From Chanos chanos (lineage: Eukaryota > Chordata > Actinopteri > Gonorynchiformes > Chanidae), in NCBI RefSeq assembly GCF_902362185.1, contig NC_044497.1, positions 22,830,001 through 22,894,000 of the forward strand: a stretch of DNA of 64,000 bases, in the 5' to 3' direction. The notes below the pieces were generated by a model, which did no database searches, had not been told where the DNA came from, and was given only the letters and a program-made list of their open reading frames with translations. How positions within the stretch are numbered: the first letter of the stretch is position 1; each line of letters begins with the position of its first letter. Position numbers and translations under genes: made by a program. Positions 24,986 to 35,566 of this stretch are shown piece after piece.

Positions 24986-27900
24986 TTTATCCTTGCTCTC
25001 ACTCATATAAACAAAAAAATAAATAATATAAAATAAAATAAAAATGTATTTATTTATAAAATACTAATACTATGCTCAGCTGTGGGTCATACAGGAAAAA
25101 GGAAAAACATTAATTTCAGTGAGGTAAAGGCCACTCAGTGCAGCACATGTGGTAACCATTTACCATCTGGTGTTTATTTGACAGAGAGAGAGAGGGAGTC
25201 AGTTTTGAGTTTTCCCTTTTGATTTGTGACATTTTTTCCCCTGAGGTCACTCATTACACACACCACAGTGTGTTTTGTCAGGTGCCCAAAAATTTTAGAT
25301 TGGGTTTATTGTTTATGTAATTCAGACTAACATACTGAGTTCTAAATTATTGCCTGCTTAACGTTCTATAAACACAATATCTTTAGACTGAACTGAAGTT
25401 TTTCATCTTTGTCTCTGTTTCTCAAAACCTGGTTAGTTGTTAGAAGCAGGATTTCTACTCCTCATGGAATAGTTGTTGTTTTTTTTTTTTTAAATCTGCG
25501 TTTCCAAAAGCTGATTCTTGTTTATTGTGTAATGGTAAGCATAATCTTATTTCACTGGTGGAATACTTCACAGTTTTTCATAAAGGCATTATAAATGTTT
25601 TATATTATATTGTTTTACCTTGCTAAATCAATAATGGGAGTTTTTGAGCACAGGAAGATATAAAAAACTGTGACCTGTTCCATCAGAGCGTTTATAAACA
25701 TAAATAAATATGTTCACATGTGTGTCTATACTGAATGTATTAGAGATCTGTTAGGTCTTTAAATATGTCACCCATACTGAAAAAAGGACACGTGGTGGCT
25801 TAGCTTTGTTTATTTAGCTCTAATACTTACTTCCAAATGGAGAGACAATGTCGACACCCAGTGCAGCCTTCATGTCCTCTCTGGAGATTTGACAGTATTC
25901 ACATCTTCTGTCTCCCTGAAACCAAACAAACCATGCACATACATCATTCAGTTCTCACATTCCACTCTGCAAACAATGCCCAGGGGAAAGACCATGGAGC
26001 TTATAAAAACATAATATGTTAAGACTAACACGGGATCATTGGTGTGTAGATAGATAGATGTGTGTGTGTGTGGCACATTATACACATACCATGTAAAGTT
26101 TTAATGATACGTTTATTTTCACTTGTATTACCAGGAAAAAGAGCCAGTTACAGCCTAGTTACAGTAAAGTGATAAGCTAGGAAAGAAAAGAAATAGACCC
26201 GTAATTGACCTGTAGTGCTCTAGTATATAAGCACAAAACTGTGGATTGTTGTGGGCTGATTTGGTCTGCATTGGCAGGGTGAGCTGAATTAAAGACCAGA
26301 GAGCTGGTTAAAGACTGCTGTCACGGTTCACTGCTGCTGTATCCAAAGAACTTAGACCTCTGTGCCTCTGAAATGCAACTGTTCTGTGTATAACCCAGAG
26401 TTCAGAGCCAGCATCTGGCCCCATAAATCTAAAACTATACGTTCAAGGCGTGTGTGTGTGTGTGTGTGTGTGTGTGTCTAATAGGCAGAGAAAATGAATT
26501 CATAATTAGAACAAGTTATGGACCGAGCAAAACACATTCCTTTGCCGAAGTGTACATGGTATATGGGAAAAATGAACAGAGGACAAAAACTGGCCTGACA
26601 ACTGTTTACTCTCACTCACACCCTCCCAGCTCATCCACTCCACCATGAAGTAGTTAATAGTTACAAAGTATAAATCACAGCCACTTTAAAACATCAAGAA
26701 CAGAACACCAAGAGAATATTAGCCTAACAGTCCACAAAAGGCACCAGTAGTATTAGATAAATTAAATAACTCATCTCATACTTCACCCGTAATTGTTTTT
26801 TGTCTGTAATTCTTCTACAGAAGCCACAGATAGAGGCCAAGTGAAGAGAAATCTTGTTCATTTCACCACATAGTTCCAGCAGCATAAAAGACAAAAGCCA
26901 TACATTTGAGTTTTTCTCCATCGCAAAAATTAATTTAATGTTGAGAGCAGAAAGATCCTGTTAAGAAAGATCTATAACACGGGCCTATGTGCATCTGACT
27001 CAGAAATCCACTTTTATTATGGGCTGAGTACAGCAATCCAAACTGACCTGTTGTGTTGTGGTGTGGTGTGGTATATTTAACATTAGAGAAGTTAGAGATA
27101 TTTGAGCCTTGTTGCTGAACCACAGACTTTGAGGTCTTTTACTTCTAAAGACCAGAAAAACCAGATGGAGATGACAAGACAAAATAACACACCACATGCA
27201 TTTCTATGTGACAAGCCATGATTTCTCATGAGAGAGAGAGCGAGAGAGAGAGTGTTTTGTTGTTAGTGGATTATTGTTCGTGGACTTGAGTATGTTTGAG
27301 TGATTAGAACCACTTTCAGAAGCAACTGATTACACTAGATATGCAAGTACCTTTGATGCCCAATTCAAAAGCCTGACTGGTCCTTAAAGAATGTTTATTA
27401 TCAGTCATAGCATTAGTTACAAAGCAAAGCATTAACACGGTACTGTACTGACGGAGCAGACTGAACTGAATAACAAGCCAGGAGGAAGGCAGGAAGCTCC
27501 TCTTTTTGTGGTACTAATGAACTGTAAAGTGCCTGTCATTCCATATTGCCAGATCAGTGAGAAGTCTGTCTTTTTTGGTTCATGTAGTGGTGATACAGTT
27601 AGTATTATTTCACCCAAAATGGCCAGTTTTCAGACGAAGGCAGAGAGGATACACTGGACATGCAGGATATGCTGACGTAAGCTGCAGGGAATCATTGTGC
27701 AACAATATAATTATGGAAAATTAGTGTGTATGTAAGGGGTGAGGCCCAACATGGTGTTCATCTGTCTAGGTACTTTTTTATATGGTGACAGTAAGTGTAT
27801 GGCCAATGATCAGAAGAAATCTAGACTCAAAGAACCTTGTCGGACACTGCAATACGCTACCATAAGCCCTCCGCCGTGGACAAGCTCTTGTCCATGTCAG

Positions 27901-28171
27901 AAGAGAGAGTAGAATGAACAACCCAATTCAGTGTATCGCCAAAGTAGCAAATCTCTAATGGATTCCAACAAACCAACACAAGATCTCTAGATTGCAGGCA
28001 TTCAGGTGTTGGGATGTTGAGTTAAACAAAAGAGCGAGTCCAAAAACCTACCTGTAGGATGCATTCCGAGGTGCAGTTCTGAGGGTAGATGGACACAGGG
28101 TCGAATAGGTCTTCCTCCTGTTGACTGACACATACCAACAGGCAGACGAGAGTCAGTGTGTCTCTCCACAT
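19719..28171 (-). CDS. Interleukin-17 receptor D-like receptor with SEFIR domain
   Basis: This is a single-pass membrane receptor that would signal through SEFIR-SEFIR contacts; human IL17RD (SEF) also restrains FGF signalling. Coding exons, 5' to 3': 28052-28171, 25831-25915, 23779-23937, 23340-23458, 22704-22827, 22466-22504, 22223-22368, 22046-22120, 21639-21695, 21171-21312, 20598-20749, 19719-20255. They sum to 1755 bases (584 aa). A signal peptide (MWRDTLTLVCLLVCVS) leads an ectodomain sharing IL17RD landmarks: VSWSPSQYGIAFLRGFQVFL and DWYPEHIEV. The membrane segment is at about 318-338, followed by KKRLRSRMRK. SEFIR starts at PRLLICYSSNDG (about 374) and includes VALDLWEALSLMQEG and FVLVICSRG. 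The protein ends soon after SEFIR, about 150 residues shorter than human IL17RD (739 aa). Exon 10 needs the second AG of its cagag acceptor to stay in frame. It may be an IL17RD duplicate or a related paralogue. Confidence 0.88.
24655..24860. repeat. About 43-base tandem repeat in IL17RD-like intron 2
   Basis: Around five imperfect copies of a unit containing cacagattatacatgta and atcctgccaaaacacat lie in tandem, differing by single bases and short indels. No gene or splice site is touched. A (CA) run follows at about 24963-24986. Confidence 0.85.
26447..26477. repeat. (TG)n microsatellite
   Basis: About 15 TG dinucleotides in IL17RD-like intron 1. The rest of this intron (25916-28051) shows no gene, only a short (GA) run near 27231-27252. 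Confidence 0.9.
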
Positions 28172-29346
28172 ATTACTCTACCTGTCCAGTACTGTATCCA
28201 GGGCAACAACAGGTAACTACTCGCATAGCCTGTCCTCTGGCGCGTAAGTCTAGGTTTCCACTGGGACAAGGAAGTACATTTAAGGTTTAAGGCAGAACGA
28301 GAGAGAGACAGAAAAGAGAAAGCAGAAGAGCACAGTAGGGGAGGGGCTTGAGAAAGAGGTGGAGTAGGAGGGCAGGAGAAGGGAAAAAAGACGGGTTGAC
28401 GGAGTGGTGGCCTGAAGCAAAAGGTATACACTCGTGTGCCCCTGTCTAAATGTTTGTCATTTTTTGTGTTTTTGAAAAGGTAATGCTGTGATGAAGGACA
28501 AAGATATTTCAAGGACAGAATGAGGGCGTACGGGTTTAGGTTTAAAAAGCTGGTCCTCTGTGTGTAAAAGCCAAGTCATTCTTTACTCAATCAGAAAATC
28601 CCAAAGTGCAGCACTTACAGGCACTGCTCCTCCACTGGCAATGGAAACTTTTAGTTTCTACGGTTCTCTTTTCATTTGATAATGAGATAAATGCTACTTT
28701 AAATGACATTATTTGTATTGGAACCCAGTGAAATAGAAGGAGACAAAATAAATCAAAGTACAAAATGATAAATTGAATTCACAAACTATATTCTGAAATA
28801 CATTACATTTGCAATACACATTGATGAAAACATATTTACAGCCATCAGAAAGACAATAAACCAAACTGGGACTTAAAAGGCAAAATATCTCTACCGACTA
28901 ATCTTATTTATATGTTACAAAACTCGGTTGTAGTTTTACAATTGGTCCACTCTGGAGAAAATCTGACCGCTCCCTACTAGACATCCTTCATGAAATGAAG
29001 GCCTCGGTATTACTGAGGTGATCTCAAAAATAACTGATACCATTTTAAGGTATTTAAGAGCATTGTACAGAATTTTAAGGTAACTCATCATGAACAACAT
29101 TTCTTGCCTTCCTCTGTTTAAATGAAGTAGATGTTATGTAAAAGTGCTGACACGTTCATCCAAACTGCAAGAGCACTGCACTCAATAAGAGTGGAAACCC
29201 TTTTGAACTCTAAAACAATCCCAGCTGAAAAGGACAACATACTATATTTCACATGGAGAGAAAAAGGCCGATGGAAACAAAAACAGACAGACAACAAAAA
29301 ACAGTTTCATTGAAAGCAACAGCATTCCTGGACATCCTGGACCATC
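28172..29346. other. Gap between the IL17RD-like start codon and the fam50a stop
   Basis: This interval should hold the IL17RD-like promoter and 5' UTR at its left and the fam50a 3' UTR at its right. No coding sequence is recognisable. Reading frames here are short and show no family resemblance. I could not place a convincing minus-strand AATAAA for fam50a. Confidence 0.4.
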
Positions 29347-32300
29347 TCACCGGATCTGAAAAGGAGAGAGGCATTTTGTTAGCACATTCTCTAGACAGAG
29401 AGCAACCCGAAACAAAGACCACACACAAGAGCAGATTTCATTAACCGTAAGAAACCCCTCCAAGCACTGTACCTGATCTCTGGTCCTAAACACAGTGGTC
29501 CTACCTGTTTTAACTGTCAAATATTTTATTTTTATTTTGCAATTGACACTATTTGTAAGCCATGTAGACAATATACATCTAAATGCCTGGGAGGAAACTC
29601 ATGCATGTGCCTGCATGCTTTCACTCAGGTGTTTCTGTTTGGGGTGGCAATTTTTTTCAGGTACATTTGCAGGTACATGTAGCCTTGACAGAAAAGGAAA
29701 ACAAAAAATTCATTCACTTAAAATAAAACCACAGGCAAAAGAAAATACTTCATGTTTGTATGCATGTTATATATTTCTGTACACACAGAGTATATGGCTA
29801 CTCACAGTGTATTTGTCCCATTTTTTCTCGGGGTCATATGGCTCCCAGCGACTAGCCGGGAAAATGTGCTTGTTTTTCTCATACCAGCTTCTCAGAACCA
29901 CTTTACCTGCGTGAGACTGGACACAAAAAAAAAACACCAGTTCAGCTATCACAAAACCCATATTCAGAACAGACCCAATTCAGACTGGCCTCTGATCAGA
30001 CCCAATTCAGATCAGACTAATTAAGGCTGCATTTGACCAACTCCTTACTTCATCCTTTTCCACTGTGGCATCATTGACCAACCGAATATCATCATGGACG
30101 TCGAAGCTGAACAGCGGTCCTGAGATAAAATAAAAAATTTAATTTGTAGAGTTGGAAGTCCAGTTCTCAAGTCTCTCTGCATGCATAAATAGGAGGAGTA
30201 TGCACAAAATACACTCCAAAACTGGATGACAAAAAACTGGATGACAAAAAACTAGATGACAAATGCACAGACAGGACTATTATTCGCTCATGTATCATAT
30301 TTTCATCAGCCATCCTACAAACTGAATAAAGAGCAATCAAACACCAGAAACATCTCATACTCCTGAGTGATGTTATTTTTGTAGATGCCAAATAAAATGT
30401 TAAGTGCTGAGCAAAGTCTCTGAATCATTCCCAGTGTTCCGTCCACTGGTCTGAAATAGATACAAATAAACCCAGTCACCTGTGGGTGAGAATGTAAAGC
30501 CATCAGACTACTCACTGATTAGGTTTCACTAGCCCTGGTGTGTTACAGCAATCTGACTGGGATTCACTAGCCCTGGTGTGTTATAGTAATCTGATTGGGA
30601 TTCACTAGCCCTGGTGTGTTACAGCAATCTGACTGGGATTCACTAGCCCTGGTGTGTTACAGTAATCTGATTGGGATTCACTAGCCCTGGTGTGTTACAG
30701 TAATCTGATTAGGATTCACTAGCCCTGGTGTGTTACAGTAATCTGATTAGGTTTCACTAGCCCTGGTGTGTTACAGTAATCTTGTGTTAGTGCTGTTGAT
30801 TCTGTGGATTTAGAGTGATGAACACACATCTGTGTGAGTGAAAACAAAAACAACCCAGGCCATGGTAGACTCACCACTCTTGCCTCTGGCCTTTGTCACA
30901 ATGAAGTCATAAAAACTGTGATGCTGGGAAAAAAAGGAGATAATTTATGTCTCTTACAATTAGAAATTACTCTCTGTGAGCGTGTTTTATCTTATAATTA
31001 TTTAAGAAACCTGAAGTCTACTGCATTGGGAACAATAGACTATGAATCATCTGCAGTTATGTCAGTGAAGATGAAAAATGATGGTGCTGTAAATATTTAT
31101 AGAATAAATTAATTCATGCTTACGTGTGGAATGATCAGATCCTCTTTGATATACATGAGCTGCTCCACACCAGCAGACCTAACAGACAAAAGTAAAAAAT
31201 GACATAACAGTTACAACACTTAAATATTAAAATCATTATAATAACAACACTGAAGTGTTATAACATGTACTTAGAGCAGAAGCACAAGCCTGCAGTAGTT
31301 CTGGAGTGTCTCCAATCAGACACATACACACATACATACACACACACAGATGTGTGTAGTATGCTCATGTAACATGATGTGGTTGGAAACCAGAGTTCCT
31401 GTGAATCGTCTGTGATGAAAAACAGCACAATTACAGCGTGGTTTGGGAAACCATGCCAGAGGACTGGACTGATTTATGACAGATAAGCCACACCAGTGGA
31501 CAAGTGCCATAGAACTAGGATTCACCCCTAATCCAGCACATCTGCTCCAGTTCACCCAGGCCTCTAGAGGTGCTGGGAAATTAGACACGGGCGTGTAAGA
31601 TCGGATTCGTAACTAGAGAAGGCGCGGCATGTTCAGCAAAGTCCCACACACAAGTCTTGACATATTCATTAGCAGAGGACATGGGAGGAAAATGGGTGTT
31701 AGAAGTGGTCACAGTGTCCATGTCCTCACCTCAACTCACTGAAATCTTTTCTCAGCACCTCCAGTGCTCGCTGTAGGAACTGCTGGATGGTGTTTCCTTT
31801 CTTCATCTGCAGCAAACACAGAAACACACACCACATCCAGGAAATTGAACGACAAACCACTTGCTAAATTACATCAAATGACAAACCGTTTGCCGAGAGC
31901 GATCAGAAAACACCACTGTCAGCACAAACAACTTAACCCATTAATTTGTCGTCTTATGGAGACGTAGCTTTATTTAACTTCACTCTAAACTCACCTCCTT
32001 CAGTCAGAGAGAAATGCACTTTATAACTCACAGTCACTTTATAACTTATAGTCACCTTGACAGTCTTCCTGTGCCCAGAGCCATCCCAGTAACTAAACGT
32101 CACCTCAATCTCCTCACCTGCAAAGAAAAAGAGTTGATAAAATCCTACACACTAACCAAGTACAAAAAAAATCACGGTCACTATGATAACACTGAAATAA
32201 TTCAGTCTTTGGACCACTGAACAGATACAGGCCTGTGAGGACCCAGGCTGTGAGTGTGTGAATGCTTTACTCACTCTTAATCTTTTCCTGTTTACGCTCC

Positions 32301-35093
32301 CACTCCTGCCTGAGTTCTTCTCTGAGGCGGTTCTCCTCCTCCTAAATGCACGCACACACGCGCAACGTGAGACAAGAACACCAATAACTAGTCTGCTCAT
32401 TCATACTCTTCTACACTCAGAGATCACAGGGTCACGAAGGAAAAAACGGAAACTCAAAAATAAGTTAACATCTAGTGATCAATGAGAGAAATAAGTTAAC
32501 ATCTAGTGACCAATGAGAAAAATACATGAATATCTAGTGACCAATAAGAAAATCATTGTTTAAACTTTAAAACGATTTCAAACAGCTTTCCTTCCCCTTC
32601 TAGCCCATTTCCTGGACACTGATCAACCTTCTAATCTATGTCCTGGACACAGATAAACCTTCATACAGGACAGTCTCCAGCTCTTAGAGACTGGAAGGAA
32701 ACAGGAATTTTCTCTGTACTCCCCACTGACAGACATAATCATAACCACAAAGATTGTTAAGAATCAGTGAGTGGTGACGACACAAGAGTGGTCATGACAT
32801 CACTCTGGACCTGTCTCAGCGGTGTGTACAGCAGTGATACATATTCAGTGAAACTGTTACTGAACGTGAGAGCATGTTAAGGAGACAGAGCTCGATCCCA
32901 GGGCTACACTTGGCCATGTAAAGTGGCCATAATTCTGCCAGACAGGGCCATCATTAGACGTTGTTTTTTATGAACTAAACTGTCACATGTCTGTCCATCC
33001 ACGTCAGTGAGGTTAGACTTGTGACCACTGCTCATTTTCTCTGTTTGGCAAATGTTGCCAGGCTTTTCCACAACACATTAGATGAATCCACAGTTTTGGT
33101 GACCAATGCAACAACAGTTCAGGTGCTGACTATTTCACCTCTTTAAAGCCCATATTGTATGCACTGTATTACTGCTTATGTTTTAAAGTACTGATTATCG
33201 GAGCCCTAATGTAGCTGACACAAGTACAGTAATGATTATTTACCTTGAATTGACCGACCTGCATAGCTGCCTTTATAAGTGTGATGTACAGCTTTGTAGA
33301 ACTGAATGGAGCGGCAAGGTAAAGCGTAACCAAAGGAACAATGCACAGGGCAAGTTCAAGCAAGTTCTCACCTCTCTGTCTCTGTCTGGCAAAAAGCTGG
33401 TGTCAACATCAGGATTCTTCCCAAGTTTTTTCTTCCTTGGGACAACTTGAGAGTAAAACAAAAGCAAGACAACACAACAGGTAGTGAAGCAATGTGAAAC
33501 TGGTGCTGTTTCCTGTTTGAAACTGAAGTGAGCAGAGACACTTACACTGGCCGTGTTTCTGTGTAATATGTATCTCATTCACAGTTCATAAAAGTGTGTG
33601 AGACACTTGTGGTCATGTGCATCCAGACTACTGTCAAATAACTGAACACTCACCTTCCTCCTCCTCTTCCTCGTTCTCATTCTCATCGTCATCTTCTCCC
33701 TCATCTGGATTGAAGGATAAACTGGCAATTTTTCTTTTCTGTTCTTCCTTTCTCTTCTTTTCCTTCTGTTTCTCCAGTTTCCTGACAAAAAGAACAAATA
33801 GAAATAATCAGTTTTCCCCCTCAGCATATTAACCACATATGAAACCAAAAATGATTTATTATTCATTTATTTATTATTTATTTATATTAAATGTTGGTGA
33901 ACACAAGTGTTACTCATTCCCTGTCACAAAAATTTATCAGTGGACTTATCCATGCTGTCTCATGTGGTCGCATGCTCTGTTTTCTGCTTTTACTTAAATA
34001 TTTGTTGGGTAAAGGGAAAAAATAAACACAGAACGATGAAATATGCCAGAGGTACAAAACTGCAGAGAGCAAATGACCCACAGCTGCAGTTCCTTAGACT
34101 GTTCCTTCTTCGCCAGCTGTTTCTCCCTCTCTTTGACCAGGGCCTCCTGCTTTGCCTTCATGTCATTCAGGGTCACCAAACCTGGTCAGAGCCATAATGT
34201 CTTTATATCAGTGTATGATTACACTACAAACAGAACCAGACTCTGAGAACGTTTAGTCCCTCACAGTTGATTTGTAATGACAAACATCATAAATCTGAAT
34301 GGGCCGACTTAGTGAGGACATAAATCTTTCATCCCACAGACTGCCACTGGCACCCTAGTTCCAGAGAACTGCATGGTGGATGTGAAGGTCCATGTGACTG
34401 CTTACCCACAGTACTCGACTTCAGCTCCTGTTCGACAGCATCGTAATGGGCAGAGAACTTCTTATCTATGTTTGACTTCACCATGTTGTCCTGGAGGAGA
34501 GTGTCAGTATTAGGAGTTGTTGCTAAATGACTTCAATTCAAACCAGCGGCTGTATCATCAGATAAATAAAGGATAATCCTCACACTAACCTGGTCTTCAT
34601 CTCCACTAACAAATAAGTTAAACAGATTGCTGGTAATAAAACTAATTTGGTCTACAGCTCTACAGACATACCCTCCGTCTAATATTAATTAAACGTTATC
34701 TGCAACAGACTGAGTGTAGACTTAAGGTATGCGAACGGAGTGAGGGGAAGCGTGTTTAATAACAGAAAATGTACGATGTAAACGGGAGACGCTGACCTAC
34801 TCGGTGTTTCCGATGTGCCCTTTGGCATGACCCTAAACACCACACTTCTCCAGGGGCAATTCAAACTATCTCTGGGCTCAGATCTCTATACAGTACATTT
34901 AGGTAAGACTTGTCAGATGTTAAGTAGTTTTATTAAAAACTAACCAGTCAATGTGCCTCGTGTTATGACGTTTGTACCATACCTCCGCTATTTTTTGTTT
35001 TAGCTGCTCCAGTTGTTCTCGTTCTTTCTCTCGTTTTTTCATAAGCTGCATGGCCCTACCAGCCTCACTGGCTGCTCCTTTATACTGCGCCAT
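29347..35093 (-). CDS. fam50a: FAM50A, nuclear spliceosome-associated protein
   Basis: FAM50A is a conserved nuclear protein associated with the spliceosome; human variants cause Armfield X-linked intellectual disability. Coding exons, 5' to 3': 34983-35093, 34406-34490, 34082-34181, 33654-33781, 33372-33445, 32275-32341, 32056-32117, 31730-31806, 31124-31178, 30875-30923, 30049-30119, 29806-29916, 29347-29355. They sum to 999 bases, giving 332 residues (human 339), with all phases joining. The start [15 protein letters not shown] is diagnostic. A long charged coiled coil follows, then a Glu/Asp-rich block in exon 4, a basic patch ([14 protein letters not shown]) and the conserved C-terminal domain ([36 protein letters not shown]). 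The last coding exon holds only ATC CGG TGA, giving the conserved C-terminal Ile-Arg. Gene length, start and end all match the family. Confidence 0.97.
30515..30785. repeat. About 38-base minisatellite in fam50a intron 10
   Basis: Seven near-identical copies of a unit containing tcactagccctggtgtgtta and cagtaatctgattgg are arranged head to tail between exon 11 (30049-30119) and exon 10 (30875-30923). Copies differ at few sites, which suggests recent expansion. Confidence 0.92.
32449..32550. repeat. Three tandem copies of a 32-base unit in fam50a intron 5
   Basis: The motif aagttaacatctagtgacca or a close variant, followed by atgagaaaa, occurs three times in a row between exon 6 and exon 5. 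The third copy has diverged (catgaatatctagtgacc). Nothing else is recognisable in the roughly 1 kb intron. Confidence 0.85.
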
Positions 35094-35566
35094 GGCACTT
35101 CTTTGAATGAGTCTCTTCAGACAAATAAATAAGGTTTTTATAATTTTCTTAATGATTTCTAGCTTACTCGGTAAGGCAACAAACAGTTCACACGCTTCGC
35201 TCGGAATTGTGGGTAATTTTGCATCTGACCTCCATATCTTTTCCGGCTGAGCCGCGTCACCGTTTGAGTATTTCAAAATAAACGACACCCGGGGAAAAAG
35301 CTGTTCTGAACTCAACTTACAATATTTTGTGGACCTCCACCGTTCCGAAGTAATCTCTCAGGAAGGAAAATATTTCATTCAAAATATCTCACTGCGAAGT
35401 GATAGATAATTGTTATTGGTGGTTCCACAGTATGATTACATCAAATTAAATATCTTATCTTTTCCCTAACCACGTTTGCTTTAAGATGACGTTGGAGGAC
35501 AACCATCTCCGGAAACCATTTGTAATGAGCCTAGGCTCGAATGGTCAGTATCTCAGCGATTTAGAA
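35094..35566. promoter_or_regulatory. Divergent fam50a / tmed4 promoter region
   Basis: The start codons of fam50a (35093, minus) and tmed4 (35567, plus) are 473 bases apart and point away from each other. The space between must hold both 5' UTRs and either a shared or two abutting core promoters. No TATA box is obvious near either start, as is common for housekeeping genes. Shared regulation is inferred from the layout only. Confidence 0.55.

Noticed and set aside
35486-35566. Upstream in-frame ATG as the tmed4 start
   Set aside because: It would put 27 polar residues before the signal peptide. Not excluded, but the ATG at 35567 opens directly on the hydrophobic signal.
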